Of a stretch of 64,000 bases of DNA, positions 1-9,883 are shown in pieces. This DNA is from Bacillota bacterium (GTDB lineage Bacteria > Bacillota > Clostridia > Lachnospirales > Lachnospiraceae). Location: contig JAEYLX010000026.1 in assembly GCA_023407575.1 (NCBI GenBank), positions 124,001 through 188,000 of the forward strand, written 5' to 3'. The position numbers and the translations under genes were made by a program. The notes beneath the pieces were generated by a model. The model had not been told where the DNA came from. It was given only the letters and a program-made list of their open reading frames with translations, and did no database searches. The first letter of the stretch is position 1. Each line of letters starts with the position of its first letter.

Positions 1-121
1 TATGGTTTGACTGGTCATTATTCCTGTTTGGCAGGAGCTAAACAGCAAGGACACCGCAGGTTTTCAGGCTTGGACCGAATAGTTACAATAATTTTATAAT
101 AAGAAACTGAGAGGAAACGAT

Positions 122-772
122 ATGATAAAAGGAATTATATTTGACCTGGACGGAGTTTTGGTATCAACGGACGAACTGCATTTTATTGCTTGGAAACAGC
201 TGGCAGAGCGACTTGGTATTATGAACTTTACTAAGGAAGATAATGCAAGACAAAAGGGTGTCAGCAGAATGGCATCACTGGAAATTGTATTAGAAAAGGG
301 AAGTAAGACATATACCGAGACTGAAAAAGAAGAGTTGGCAGAAAGTAAAAACCAGGAGTATATTGGTTTGCTACAGAGTCTTACAGAGACAGCCGTACTA
401 ACACATGTGACAGAGACGCTTACCATGCTAAGAGATAAAGGACTTTTAATTGGAGTCGGTTCTGTAAGCAAGAACACCCCTCTGATCCTAGAAAAGACTA
501 AGTTAGCAGCTTATATTGATCAGGTGAGCTGTGGACTTGATATTACGAAATCTAAGCCTGATCCCGAAGTTTTTTTAATTGCAGCCAAGAAACTAGGACT
601 TTCGCCAGAGGAATGTTTGGTAGTGGAGGACTCTGAAGCAGGTATTGTAGCAGCAAAAGCCGCCAATATGAAATCGTTGGCAGTTGGACCGGAATATAAA
701 CAACTTGGAGCTACTTATGAAGCTTTAAATTTTGAAAGTCAAATTGACTGGAAATACATTTTAGCGAATTAA
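122..772 (+). CDS. pgmB: beta-phosphoglucomutase (HAD family)
   Basis: Cytoplasmic HAD-superfamily mutase of 216 residues that interconverts beta-glucose 1-phosphate and glucose 6-phosphate, usually downstream of maltose or trehalose phosphorylases. The N-terminus carries the catalytic motif DLDGVL (nucleophile Asp near residue 8), then the cap-domain sequence DELHFIAWKQL typical of PgmB. The C-terminal half has KSKPDPEVF and VVEDSEAG, HAD motifs III and IV. The length is normal for the family. The ATG at 122 follows a GAGAGGAAA ribosome site. No phosphorylase gene is inside the window; it may lie just upstream of position 1. Confidence 0.9.
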   Translation: MIKGIIFDLDGVLVSTDELHFIAWKQLAERLGIMNFTKEDNARQKGVSRMASLEIVLEKGSKTYTETEKEELAESKNQEYIGLLQSLTETAVLTHVTETLTMLRDKGLLIGVGSVSKNTPLILEKTKLAAYIDQVSCGLDITKSKPDPEVFLIAAKKLGLSPEECLVVEDSEAGIVAAKAANMKSLAVGPEYKQLGATYEALNFESQIDWKYILAN

Positions 773-829
773 GAAGTAGACATAAGAATATAGATAGAGT
801 AGAACTAGAATAAGTAAAAAACCAAAGAT

Positions 830-868
830 AACCTCGTGGCTGTTAAACATTACAGTTGCGAGGTTTTT
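830..868 (+). terminator. Rho-independent terminator after pgmB
   Basis: AACCTCG (830-836) pairs with CGAGGTT (859-865), with an inner CTGT/ACAG helix and a following T-run. It separates pgmB from the peptidase pair. Confidence 0.7.
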
Positions 869-921
869 AAATAAATACTCCTGCATATATATTATGTAAG
901 AGGTAAAAAGGATGATTTCAT

Positions 922-2622
922 ATGACATCGGAAGATAGAAATAGAATTGTTAGTGAAGATTACGCTGATCTTCTGATAAATTATAGTGGAGATCAAAATG
1001 CTCTAACGCAATTTGTAGATGCAACCGTTCATATTATAGATTTTTTCAATGCAGTAGTACATGTTCCAGTATCACAAATAACGAATAACACCATCGTTCA
1101 GCTCGGGTATTCGGTTATGCCCTCCTTATTTGGGCTGATTAGTCAGGAAAGCCTAGAGGCTTCGGGAATTATCAGGCTTCGTAATATACCTAATTTAGAC
1201 CTCCTTGGAACTGGGGTTTTAATAGGTTTTCTAGACACAGGAATAGATTACACCAACCCGATTTTTAAAAATGCCGATAACACCACCAGGATTTATTCTA
1301 TTTGGGATCAGACAATTGTTAGTGATCAGTATCCTCCAAGTGCTAATTATGGAACAGTCTATCCAAGAGAACAGATAAATGAAGCTCTTCGTAGTGAAAA
1401 CCCTTTTGAAATTGTGCCCAGCAGGGATGAAATAGGCCATGGTACAATGATAGCTGGAATAGCAGCTGGTAATGCAGTACCAGAAAATCAATTTGCCGGG
1501 GTAGCACCTGGGTCCGAACTAATTGTAGTGAAATTAAAACAGGCAAAGCAATACCTAAGAGATTTCTTTATTATACCGCAAGGGGTTCCCTGTTATCAGG
1601 AAAATGATATTTTGTTTGCTCTAGATTATATCTTTCGTATTGCTATTGAATTGAATAAACCACTCGCTCTATGTGTGGCACTTGGCACTTCACAAGGAGC
1701 ACATGATGGGAGAGGAACTCTCAGTAGTTTTCTTTCTTTACAAGCAGAGGATGTGGGGAATGGAATTGTGGTAGCAGCAGGAAACGAAGGAAATGCTAGG
1801 AGGCACTATTATGGAACAATTAATCCGACCGTTGGTTACGATGTAGTAGAATTATCTGTTGGCAGGGGGGAAATTGGTTTCTCAATGGAATTGTGGGGGG
1901 ATTCTCCAGGAGTTTTCTCCATAGATATACAGTCACCCTCAGGAGAATATGTTCCAAGAATTGTTCCTAGGTTAGATGAAACTAGAGAAATATCATTTAT
2001 ATTTGAACAAACCATTATCATTATTGATTATCAAATAGTTGAGTCGCAGAGTGGAGATCAACTTATTTTACTCAGATTTCGTAATCCGGCTCCTGGAATA
2101 TGGAAGTTTAATGTTTATGGAAGAGGGGATATTCAAGTAGGGTTTCATATCTGGCTCCCAATGCAAGGATTTATTTCGGATAACACCTTCTTTGTGCGTT
2201 CTGATCCCTATACAACTATATTATCCTTAGGGAATGCAAGGTCGGTGATTACTACTACTGCCTATAACACGGAGGATGATAGTTTATATCTGAACTCAAG
2301 TAGAGGATTTACAAGAGTGGGAGATATTAAACCAGAAATTGCAGCTCCAGGTGTTAATGTTACTAGTCCTACACTGGATCAGGGCTTTAGTGAAGCAACT
2401 GGAACAAGTGTATCGGCAGCTCATACGGCAGGAGTTGCAGCTTTGCTTTTAGAGTGGGGAATTGTAAGAGAAAATCAAGTTAGCATGAATACGGTAGACA
2501 TGAAAATATTTCTAATACGAGGTGCACGAAGAGAACTTCCAATTCCCTACCCCAATAGGGATTGGGGGTATGGCATACTGGATGTATATAATGTTTTTGA
2601 TATCCTTAGAAGAAGTGAATAA
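922..2622 (+). CDS. S8 (subtilisin-like) peptidase, CspABC-like, copy 1
   Basis: Subtilase of 566 residues. The triad is visible as Asp105 in GFLDTGID, His173 in GHGTMIAG and Ser496 in GTSVSA, with an oxyanion Asn in AAGNEGN. The first ~85 residues look like a short prodomain. About 180 residues between the Asn and Ser motifs fit the jelly-roll insertion known from clostridial Csp germination proteases. There is no signal peptide, so the enzyme is probably cytoplasmic or in the spore. The substrate is unknown. It is followed 14 bp later by a close paralogue, so the pair is probably co-transcribed. The ATG at 922 follows AAAAAGGA. Confidence 0.85.
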   Translation: MTSEDRNRIVSEDYADLLINYSGDQNALTQFVDATVHIIDFFNAVVHVPVSQITNNTIVQLGYSVMPSLFGLISQESLEASGIIRLRNIPNLDLLGTGVLIGFLDTGIDYTNPIFKNADNTTRIYSIWDQTIVSDQYPPSANYGTVYPREQINEALRSENPFEIVPSRDEIGHGTMIAGIAAGNAVPENQFAGVAPGSELIVVKLKQAKQYLRDFFIIPQGVPCYQENDILFALDYIFRIAIELNKPLALCVALGTSQGAHDGRGTLSSFLSLQAEDVGNGIVVAAGNEGNARRHYYGTINPTVGYDVVELSVGRGEIGFSMELWGDSPGVFSIDIQSPSGEYVPRIVPRLDETREISFIFEQTIIIIDYQIVESQSGDQLILLRFRNPAPGIWKFNVYGRGDIQVGFHIWLPMQGFISDNTFFVRSDPYTTILSLGNARSVITTTAYNTEDDSLYLNSSRGFTRVGDIKPEIAAPGVNVTSPTLDQGFSEATGTSVSAAHTAGVAALLLEWGIVRENQVSMNTVDMKIFLIRGARRELPIPYPNRDWGYGILDVYNVFDILRRSE

Positions 2623-2636
2623 TAGAAGGAGTTGGC

Positions 2637-4364
2637 ATGACAGAGGCAGAAAGATTTAAAATAACCAGCAATGACTATATCGACTTCATAGTTAATTTTA
2701 ATCAGAATTTGCGAACATTTGAACGATTTCCTGCAGGGACCACGCATATCATGAATGATAGATATGCGGTCCTTTATGTGCCTACTGCTCAATTGACTCC
2801 CCGTACGATTTTACAGTACGGCTACTCCGTCCTTCCTGCACTCTATGGGCTTAATAGTGAAAGAGCACTGGAGGCGTCTAATATATTAAGGCTTCGACGT
2901 TTACCAAACTTTAATTTGAGAGGAAACGGTGTGGTTATAGGTATTATTGATACGGGAATTAGTTATACCAATCCTGTTTTTATTCATGCTGATGGCTCAA
3001 CAAAAGTTCTCGCACTTTGGGATCAAACAATAGATAGCGATCGATTTCCCACAGGATATTTTTATGGAACAGAGTATTTGGCAGAGGATATAAACCAAGC
3101 TTTAAATTCCGCTAGTCCACTAGAGATTGTTCCAAGCATAGATGAAATCGGACATGGGACTATGTTGGCGGGGATTGCTGCGGGAAATGAGAATGAAACT
3201 AATAGCTTCAGTGGGGTTGCACCTGATGCTGATCTTGTTGTCGTAAAACTAAAACAGGCAAAACCAGCCCTAAGAGATTTCTTTCTTGTGCCTCAGGATG
3301 TACCCTGTTATCAGGAAAATGATATTATGTGGGCTGTTCAATATGTGGTTGGTATTGCAAGGGGGTTACGGCGACCAGTTTCCATTTGCATTGGAATTGG
3401 ATCATCTCAAGGTTCCCATGATGGGAGAGGAGCACTGAGTGACTTAATCAGTGTTGGTGGGAATTTCCCAGGTGTTGTCATGAATGTTTCGGCTGGTAAT
3501 GAAGGGAATTCCAGAAGACATTTCTTTGCAGAAATTGACCGTGAAGTGGGATATAGTACAGTGGAATTAAACGTTGGCGAAGGTGAGGCAGGGTTTTCCA
3601 TGGAACTTTGGGGAGCGGCACCAAATACCTATTCCATTGATATTCTATCTCCTTCTGGAGAATACATACCGCGAATTAGTGAGAGTTTAAGAGTCAATAG
3701 AGACATAGGTTTTGTATTCGAAAATACTTCGATTAATATTGATTATCAAATGGTAGAAGCGTCAACAGGTGACCAACTTATACTTATGAGATTCAATAAC
3801 CCTACCCCCGGTATCTGGAGATTGCAGGTCTATGGAAGAGGAGACTTAAGAAGTACGTTCCATATTTGGTTGCCTATGGGCAATTTTATTACAGACAATA
3901 CCTATTTTATACAATCTGACCCTTATACGACAGTAACATCTCCTGGGAACTCACTTGTACCTATCACGGTGACAGCTTACAATCCCGACAATAATGTATT
4001 GTATCAAAGAGCCAGCAGGGGGTTCTCAAGGATTAATACAATTAAACCTGAAATTGCAGCACCAGGGGTTAATATAACGGCACCAACCAATGAAGGAACA
4101 TTTACCAGCATGACAGGAACCAGTGCTGCAACGGCGCATATGACTGGTTTTGGAGCAATGATGTTAGAATGGGGGATTGTAAAGGGGAATTATCCAGGAG
4201 TCGATACCGTCGAAGTTAAGAAATTCATTATCCGGGGTGCAGAACGTAATCCTGGGTTATTGTATCCGAATAGAGATTGGGGATATGGTATACTTGATGC
4301 ATTTAACGTATTTGATATTTTGAGAGCAGAATTGCAAAGTATAGTTCAGAGACCTGCACCCTAA
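2637..4364 (+). CDS. S8 (subtilisin-like) peptidase, CspABC-like, copy 2
   Basis: Subtilase of 575 residues, colinear with its upstream neighbour over the whole length; the triad even falls at the same residue numbers (Asp105 in GIIDTGIS, His173 in GHGTMLAG, Ser496 in GTSAAT). This points to a tandem duplication. It has no signal peptide. The C-terminal tail is about nine residues longer than in copy 1. The ATG at 2637 follows GAAGGAG. Both copies keep complete triads, unlike some Csp pseudoproteases (CspA and CspC of Clostridioides difficile), so both may be active. The role is unknown; germination or protein processing are possibilities by family only. Confidence 0.85.
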   Translation: MTEAERFKITSNDYIDFIVNFNQNLRTFERFPAGTTHIMNDRYAVLYVPTAQLTPRTILQYGYSVLPALYGLNSERALEASNILRLRRLPNFNLRGNGVVIGIIDTGISYTNPVFIHADGSTKVLALWDQTIDSDRFPTGYFYGTEYLAEDINQALNSASPLEIVPSIDEIGHGTMLAGIAAGNENETNSFSGVAPDADLVVVKLKQAKPALRDFFLVPQDVPCYQENDIMWAVQYVVGIARGLRRPVSICIGIGSSQGSHDGRGALSDLISVGGNFPGVVMNVSAGNEGNSRRHFFAEIDREVGYSTVELNVGEGEAGFSMELWGAAPNTYSIDILSPSGEYIPRISESLRVNRDIGFVFENTSINIDYQMVEASTGDQLILMRFNNPTPGIWRLQVYGRGDLRSTFHIWLPMGNFITDNTYFIQSDPYTTVTSPGNSLVPITVTAYNPDNNVLYQRASRGFSRINTIKPEIAAPGVNITAPTNEGTFTSMTGTSAATAHMTGFGAMMLEWGIVKGNYPGVDTVEVKKFIIRGAERNPGLLYPNRDWGYGILDAFNVFDILRAELQSIVQRPAP

Positions 4365-4503
4365 TATTAGGTTAAAATAAGATTAGAGATTCGGTGGAGA
4401 TATTGCATTCATGCTATTGTTGCAGTATGATATAAAAAAATAGCAAAATAAAGCAATAGTTTATATATGCCGGATTAATTAAAAATCGGTAGAAGGAGGA
4501 GAA

Positions 4504-5205
4504 ATGAAGAATAAGTTTTCAAATACTTTATGGGGACTATTTCTAGTTTTGGTTGGTGTAATCATCGCTGGTAATGTTCTTGATTTATGGACAGTTACAT
4601 TATTTTTTAAAGGATGGTGGACCTTTATCATCATTATTCCTTGTTTAATCAGTATGATTCAGAATGGATTTGAATTTGGAGCAACCACAGGTTTTATCAT
4701 TGGTGTATTATTATTCCTAGCCAAATACGCGAATATTAATGTTAATCTTTTGAGTATGGTAGTGCCGGTAGCTTTGATTATTATTGGAATACGAATTGTA
4801 TTTCAAGGGGCATTTCGAAAGAGACCACGTCACTTTAATTCAAACGTAAATATTGATGGGTCAGAGAAGACCTACCATGGTGCGGTAGTAAAGGAATACA
4901 GTGCGGTGTTTAGCAGCAACCGTATTCATATAACAGAGCCATTTAATGGAACAGAAATTAATGCTATCTTTGGTGGACTTGTTTTGGATCTTAGAGATGC
5001 AAAGATTTTAAATGATGTTGAAGTGAATGCCACGGCAGTTTTTGGAGGAATTGACGTATACCTACCGGTTGGTATAAATGTAAAGACCAATAGTGTTCCG
5101 ATTTTTGGAGGTGTAAGTAATAAGGCACATCAGAATATGCAAGCGGATGCCCCTACCATTTATCTGAATGCGACCTGTATGTTTGGAGGGATTGATATCA
5201 AATGA
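4504..5205 (+). CDS. LiaF-like membrane protein (LiaF transmembrane plus DUF2154-type C-terminus)
   Basis: Protein of 233 residues. The first ~100 residues form four hydrophobic segments with short loops (for example GLFLVLVGVIIAGNVLDLW), the LiaF/DUF5668 layout. The C-terminal ~110 residues are a cytoplasmic beta-rich domain with repeated FGG motifs (IFGGLVLDL, VFGGIDVYL, MFGGIDIK), typical of cell-wall-active antibiotic response proteins. LiaF proteins restrain the LiaRS envelope-stress system, but no liaRS genes adjoin it here. AAGGAGG precedes the ATG, and the stop overlaps the next start by 4 bp (ATGA), which indicates translational coupling. Confidence 0.8.
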   Translation: MKNKFSNTLWGLFLVLVGVIIAGNVLDLWTVTLFFKGWWTFIIIIPCLISMIQNGFEFGATTGFIIGVLLFLAKYANINVNLLSMVVPVALIIIGIRIVFQGAFRKRPRHFNSNVNIDGSEKTYHGAVVKEYSAVFSSNRIHITEPFNGTEINAIFGGLVLDLRDAKILNDVEVNATAVFGGIDVYLPVGINVKTNSVPIFGGVSNKAHQNMQADAPTIYLNATCMFGGIDIK

Positions 5206-6053
5206 GCAGCTTACAAAAAACAATAAAATACATGGCAATTGGATTTGCTATTGTTTTAGCAATCACTATCATTTCAGGGATTGCCAGTACAGTTTTTTCT
5301 GTCGGCTCGGTTATATCAGGAGGAACAAATGATAAAAACAAGAATGAAACGATAGATTTCTCTGAATCGTTTACGAATATCAAGAGCCTTGAAGTTGACA
5401 ATAACACAGGACGGTTAAGTATTAAAAAAGGAGAAACCTTCCGCGTGGAAGCGAGTGACGTATCAAGTTCCTTTGAAGCAAAAGTAACCTCGGATGGAAC
5501 TTTAAAAATTACAGATAATAGCAATGTAATTAACTTTCTCTGGTTTAATATTAATGGAATAAATAAACCTAATTCCAAAATTACTGTTTACCTCCCGGCA
5601 GAAACTAAGCTTGAGGAAGCGGACATCAATACAGGAGCAGGGACTGTTAATGTGGAGGATTTAAGCGCAGAATATTTAAAAATATCTACAGGAGCAGGGA
5701 ATATATCTGGAAGTAATCTATCTGCTGATAAGGTAAAGGTCGAAGGCGGTGTTGGTGAAATAAATCTACAAAATGTAAATTTAAGAAATGCTGATTTTGA
5801 TTGTGGAGTGGGAGGCCTTAAAGTTGATGGAGTGATGGAAGGAAAAATTGAGGTTGATTGCGGTGTCGGAGAAGTTAATCTAAATTTAAAGGGTTCAGTG
5901 GATGATTATGATTTAGATATTGATTCCGGCGTTGGTGCAGTTCGTTTGAACAATGAAAAGATATCGGATGAATATAGAACCTCTAAGGATGCACCTAACT
6001 CAATACGAGTAGATGGTGGAGTAGGAGAAGTAAGAATTAATATTGAGAATTGA
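5202..6053 (+). CDS. DUF4097-type membrane-anchored beta-repeat protein
   Basis: Protein of 283 residues with one N-terminal transmembrane segment (about residues 8-32), followed by an outside domain of short regular beta repeats such as NTGAGTVNVEDL, STGAGNISGSNL, DCGVGEVNL and DSGVGAVRL. This pattern is typical of DUF4097 (putative adhesin/beta-helix) proteins, which often sit with LiaF-like or PspC partners. The start overlaps the LiaF-like gene, so the two are probably one envelope-stress unit. The molecular function is unknown. Confidence 0.75.
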   Translation: MSSLQKTIKYMAIGFAIVLAITIISGIASTVFSVGSVISGGTNDKNKNETIDFSESFTNIKSLEVDNNTGRLSIKKGETFRVEASDVSSSFEAKVTSDGTLKITDNSNVINFLWFNINGINKPNSKITVYLPAETKLEEADINTGAGTVNVEDLSAEYLKISTGAGNISGSNLSADKVKVEGGVGEINLQNVNLRNADFDCGVGGLKVDGVMEGKIEVDCGVGEVNLNLKGSVDDYDLDIDSGVGAVRLNNEKISDEYRTSKDAPNSIRVDGGVGEVRINIEN

Positions 6054-6116
6054 TATATGTTAGAAAAAATGTTGCATATTTTGCATACAAATATTAAAAT
6101 ATAGTAAAATAATTAC

Positions 6117-6145
6117 GGGGGCGTTCATAAATAACGTCCCCTTTT
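6117..6145 (+). terminator. Rho-independent terminator after the LiaF-like/DUF4097 pair
   Basis: GGGGGCGTT (6117-6125) pairs with AACGTCCCC (6133-6141), one G-T pair, 7-nt loop, followed by TTTT. Confidence 0.8.
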
Positions 6146-6193
6146 AACGAAGGAAAAAAATACAACTGACATAAGGATCGAATGGAGATATTG

Positions 6194-7471
6194 ATGAATA
6201 AGAAGAACTTGATTGGGCTAATCTTATTTGCTTGTTTTATAACAGCTACCCTATATTTAAGTGCAAATCTCTTGATGAAGCAAGGGGTTCAAGCTGATAA
6301 TGGACAAGTGCAAACTTATACGAAAGATGATAACAATAATAAGAGCACAGAAGCAGAGCAATTAGAAGAAAGTTCTTCGTCAACAGACATTCAGGAAGAG
6401 GAGGATTTAAAAGGTGATACTGTAGAAGTACCTGCTCTTGACCAGGCGGAGATAACCCAGGAGGAAGAAGATAACAGCGAAATCATAGTTGATGTTAACG
6501 AGACTGAACCCTGGTTAAGTACAAATCCCAGTGATATGGGGAGTACAGTTGTTGAGGACACATCTTCCACCACGGTTTACGAAGCTCCAGATCTCATTTT
6601 AAATAGTAAAGATGTTGATTATGAAAAATATATTCCCCAGATGATGATTGACAATGTCCTAGAAACAGCACTTGACATTAGTAATCCGGGTATTGATGTG
6701 GACGCAGAGGCTGCAATTTTATTTGATGCCGAGACAAATGATGTTTTATACTACAAAAATGCGGTACAAGCAGAATTTCCAGCAAGTACGGCAAAACTTC
6801 TGACCTGTTTAGTAGCCTTGTCTATGTGTAGTGTTGACGAACAGGTAACCCTGGGAGATGAGATATCCATGATAGCCTCTGATTCAACCAGAGCTAATCT
6901 GATCTCAGGTGAAGTATTGACAATTCATAATCTTTTAGAGGGAATGCTTTTGCCTTCTGGTAATGATGCTGCCTATGCAGTTGCTGCTTATGTTGGCAGA
7001 AAATCCTTAGTGAAACCCGATGCCTCGAAAGAAGAGGCAGTGGAAGAATTCATACGTTTAATGAATGAGTACGCAGAGGAGTTGGGAGTTAAAAATTCTT
7101 GTTTTAAAACTCCGGATGGTTATGATGCGATTGGTCAGTACACTACAGCTTACGATATGGGGTTAATTGGTGTTGCAGCTGCTAATAATGAGATTATTAC
7201 TGAAATTAGTCAGAAGAGTAAATCCAGAAATATTTTTATCAGTGGCCGTGATGTTACTTGGATCAATACCAATAAGTTGATAACCCAGTATAGCGGACAA
7301 TATTATTCGAAAGCAATTGGGCTGAAGACTGGAACCAGCACGATGGCAGGTAGATGCTTAATTGCAGCCGCTGAAAAGGATGGTAAAAGAGTAGTTTGTG
7401 TAATTATGGACTCAAGCGCGGCGGGAAGATGGGAAGATGCAATTAGTCTTTTGCAATATGGATTAGAATAA
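6194..7471 (+). CDS. D-alanyl-D-alanine carboxypeptidase (PBP5/DacF type, S11)
   Basis: Low-molecular-weight penicillin-binding protein that trims the terminal D-Ala from peptidoglycan stem peptides. From the ATG at 6194 it has 425 residues. This start was preferred to the ATG at 6182 because GGAG lies 7 nt ahead of it. One N-terminal membrane segment is followed by a long acidic, Ser/Thr-rich linker (about residues 35-130). The S11 catalytic domain then shows S-x-x-K as STAKLL (Ser198), SGN at about 255 and KTGTS at about 378. The C-terminal beta-domain of classical PBP5 is absent, and the anchor is at the N-terminus. Confidence 0.88.
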   Translation: MNKKNLIGLILFACFITATLYLSANLLMKQGVQADNGQVQTYTKDDNNNKSTEAEQLEESSSSTDIQEEEDLKGDTVEVPALDQAEITQEEEDNSEIIVDVNETEPWLSTNPSDMGSTVVEDTSSTTVYEAPDLILNSKDVDYEKYIPQMMIDNVLETALDISNPGIDVDAEAAILFDAETNDVLYYKNAVQAEFPASTAKLLTCLVALSMCSVDEQVTLGDEISMIASDSTRANLISGEVLTIHNLLEGMLLPSGNDAAYAVAAYVGRKSLVKPDASKEEAVEEFIRLMNEYAEELGVKNSCFKTPDGYDAIGQYTTAYDMGLIGVAAANNEIITEISQKSKSRNIFISGRDVTWINTNKLITQYSGQYYSKAIGLKTGTSTMAGRCLIAAAEKDGKRVVCVIMDSSAAGRWEDAISLLQYGLE

Positions 7472-7483
7472 ATAAGTGTATGG

Positions 7484-7522
7484 AAATGGGCACTGTTAAG
7501 CGAGATAAGCAAGTGCCTATTT
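7484..7522 (+). terminator. probable terminator after the carboxypeptidase gene
   Basis: AAATGGGCACT (7484-7494) pairs with AGTGCCTATTT (7512-7522), 11 bp including one G-T pair; the loop is long (17 nt) and the following T-run is broken. Confidence 0.55.
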
Positions 7523-7571
7523 TCATCTTTATAGTTTTACATGTAAAATAGTTTTTCAAGGGGGAACATAA

Positions 7572-8498
7572 TTGAATATGATTGATCAAAAAACTGATTC
7601 AGAACAGTCAGTTTCACCTAAGAAAATTATCAGCCATGCAGGACTTTCTTTGTTTATTATGGCATTTGTTATAATTTTCTTTAATGAGATAAAAGAACTT
7701 CTTGTTATGAGGCTTGTACCGAAATTAGCTAGTGCTGACTGGTATATCTGGGTTTCAACCTTTGTGGGAATCGTATTAATTGGATTTCCTATCTTCAGAA
7801 GTTTAATTAATCGAATACCCGACTCACCCAAGGGGGAAGTCGTTAGGTTAAAACCTAAAACCTTTATTACAATATTTTTTATCTGTGCAGCTGCAATGTA
7901 TATATCGAATTACTTTAGCGGAATCATAACTTTTTTTATAGCAGCGATAAAAGGTGAGCAAGTGATAAATCCTGTTATAGAAGCAATCAATGGAAGTAAT
8001 TTTTATTTTTCATTGATTTATGTGGCTGGTATCGCCCCTGTTGTGGAAGAATTCATATTCCGAGGCTTCTTATTAGCTAAGCTCCGCAGATTTGGTGATG
8101 TTCCGGCAATTGTTTTAACTGGTGTAGCTTTTGGATTGTTTCACTTTAACCTTTCACAGTTTTTTTATGCAACTGTACTTGGATTTATATTTGCTTATGT
8201 AACAATACGAACTAACACCTTGAGGTACTCTATTCTTCTTCATATGATGATAAACTTCATAGGTTCCGTGTCTGCTCCGCTGGTTTTGAATGGTGGAGTA
8301 TTAGAAGGTGTAATAATGGTTTTATGGGTGTTAGGGGCAATTGTGGCAGGTTCTGTTTTGTTTATCCTTAATATTAATAAAATAAAATTGATTAAAGTAG
8401 TTCCAATGATTGATAAAAGAGATTATCTGCTAAATCCTGGTGTATTATCGTATGTAGGTTTCAGTTTGGTAATGATTGTGATTAGAACTCTCTTATAA
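7572..8498 (+). CDS. CPBP (CAAX/Abi) family intramembrane metalloprotease
   Basis: Integral membrane protein of 308 residues with about eight hydrophobic segments. The three motifs of the CPBP/Rce1 family are present: EEFIFRG (Glu159, Glu160, Arg164), FGLFHFN (His191) and HMMIN (His224, Asn228). Bacterial members are linked to membrane proteolysis, bacteriocin self-immunity or unknown roles; nothing nearby decides between these. The TTG at 7572 lies 7 nt after GGGGG and is preferred. An ATG two codons later (7578) is the alternative. Confidence 0.82.
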   Translation: MNMIDQKTDSEQSVSPKKIISHAGLSLFIMAFVIIFFNEIKELLVMRLVPKLASADWYIWVSTFVGIVLIGFPIFRSLINRIPDSPKGEVVRLKPKTFITIFFICAAAMYISNYFSGIITFFIAAIKGEQVINPVIEAINGSNFYFSLIYVAGIAPVVEEFIFRGFLLAKLRRFGDVPAIVLTGVAFGLFHFNLSQFFYATVLGFIFAYVTIRTNTLRYSILLHMMINFIGSVSAPLVLNGGVLEGVIMVLWVLGAIVAGSVLFILNINKIKLIKVVPMIDKRDYLLNPGVLSYVGFSLVMIVIRTLL

Positions 8499-8653
8499 AG
8501 AGCAATTTCAGATACCACTAAATCCTCGGTTTACTACATAAGGATTAAAATTTATATGAATTATTAGATAAGATTATTGGATATTAGAATTTGATTTTAC
8601 TCAAGGTGCGATATTATTTGATACTAATTATAAAAAGAAGAAGGAGATTGAAT

Positions 8654-9820
8654 ATGAATAACTTTACATTTTACAGCCCAACCTATTTTGTATTTGGTAA
8701 AGACACAGAGAAAGAAGCAGGACATTATGTAAAACGTTTTGGAGGTACTAAGGTATTAATTCATTATGGAAGCGGTTCTGTGGTTCGGTCAGGCTTACTT
8801 GACAGAGTTAAGGCATCTTTGGAGCTAGAAGGAATAGAATATGTATTATTGGGTGGTGTGCTACCTAATCCAAGAAGTGGGTTAGTATATGAAGGTATCG
8901 AATTATGTAAAAAAGAGAGCGTTGATTTTGTATTGGCTGTTGGTGGTGGAAGTGCCATTGATTCAGCCAAAGCAATTGCTGCAGGAGCTGTATATGAGGG
9001 AGACTTCTGGGATTTCTTTGAAGGAAAGCCAGCGGATAAAGCATTAAAGGTAGGAACAGTATTAACCATCGCAGCAGCTGGTAGCGAAGGTTCCGAAAAC
9101 ACAGTTATAACAAAAGAAGAAGGAATGTTAAAAAGAGGTGCTGGTGGTGAGGCTTTACGGCCGGTATTCTCCATTCTTAATCCAGAGTTAACACAAACTC
9201 TTCCTGCTTATCAGACAGCAGCAGGTGCAACGGATATTATGGCACATGTATTTGAACGTTATTTTACGCCAACGAAAGAAGTTGAGATTACGGATCGCCT
9301 TTGCGAAGGTATTTTACAGACCATGATTAAAGAGGTTCCAAGAGCAATTGCTGATCCTAATAATTATGATGCCAGAGCAAATATTATGTGGTCAGGTATG
9401 GTGGCGCATAATGATATAGTGGGTGTTGGTCGTGATCAGGATTGGTCCAGTCATGGGATAGAGCATGAATTATCTGCACTCTATGATGTGGCACATGGAG
9501 CTGGACTTGCAGTTATTTTCCCTGCTTGGATGACCTATGTTATGAAGCAGGATGTAAGTCGCTTTGCACAGTTAGCTGTTCGGTTATGGGGAGTTCCAAT
9601 GGATTTTGCTAATCCAGAGGTAACAGCGAGAGAGGGTATTGAGAGATTAAAGAGATTCCTGACCTCAATCGGCATGCCAATTAACTTTAGAGAACTTGGT
9701 GCTAAGGAAGAGGACATTCCAACAATGGTTGAAAAACTTGGATTAGGTGAACATACCATGGGAAGTTTCTATAAGCTTAATTCTAAGGACGTGGAAGCGA
9801 TTTATCGCTTGGCGTTGTAA
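8654..9820 (+). CDS. iron-containing alcohol dehydrogenase (butanol dehydrogenase-like)
   Basis: Cytoplasmic group III alcohol dehydrogenase of 388 residues, probably NAD(P)H-dependent reduction of aldehydes in fermentation. The nucleotide-binding motif VGGGSAIDSAKAI is near residue 96. The metal site residues are seen in TDIMAHVFERY, HGIEHELSALYDVAHGAGLA and nearby histidines. The ATG at 8654 is chosen because AAGGAGA precedes it; an upstream in-frame TTG at 8591 would add 21 basic residues with no ribosome site. It resembles the clostridial BdhA/BdhB family. The true substrate cannot be told from sequence. Confidence 0.88.
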   Translation: MNNFTFYSPTYFVFGKDTEKEAGHYVKRFGGTKVLIHYGSGSVVRSGLLDRVKASLELEGIEYVLLGGVLPNPRSGLVYEGIELCKKESVDFVLAVGGGSAIDSAKAIAAGAVYEGDFWDFFEGKPADKALKVGTVLTIAAAGSEGSENTVITKEEGMLKRGAGGEALRPVFSILNPELTQTLPAYQTAAGATDIMAHVFERYFTPTKEVEITDRLCEGILQTMIKEVPRAIADPNNYDARANIMWSGMVAHNDIVGVGRDQDWSSHGIEHELSALYDVAHGAGLAVIFPAWMTYVMKQDVSRFAQLAVRLWGVPMDFANPEVTAREGIERLKRFLTSIGMPINFRELGAKEEDIPTMVEKLGLGEHTMGSFYKLNSKDVEAIYRLAL

Positions 9821-9883
9821 GACAATTGGGTTGAATAAGTACGGCTAAGTAATCATATATTAAATTTATTGTTGATAAGAGAT

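Noticed and set aside
1..41. Possible tail of an upstream gene, WFDWSLFLFGRS then stop, with a debranching-enzyme-like WFDWSL
   Set aside because: Only 12 codons are available and all three frames close within 100 bases; the motif normally lies inside such proteins, not at the end, so the match may be chance.
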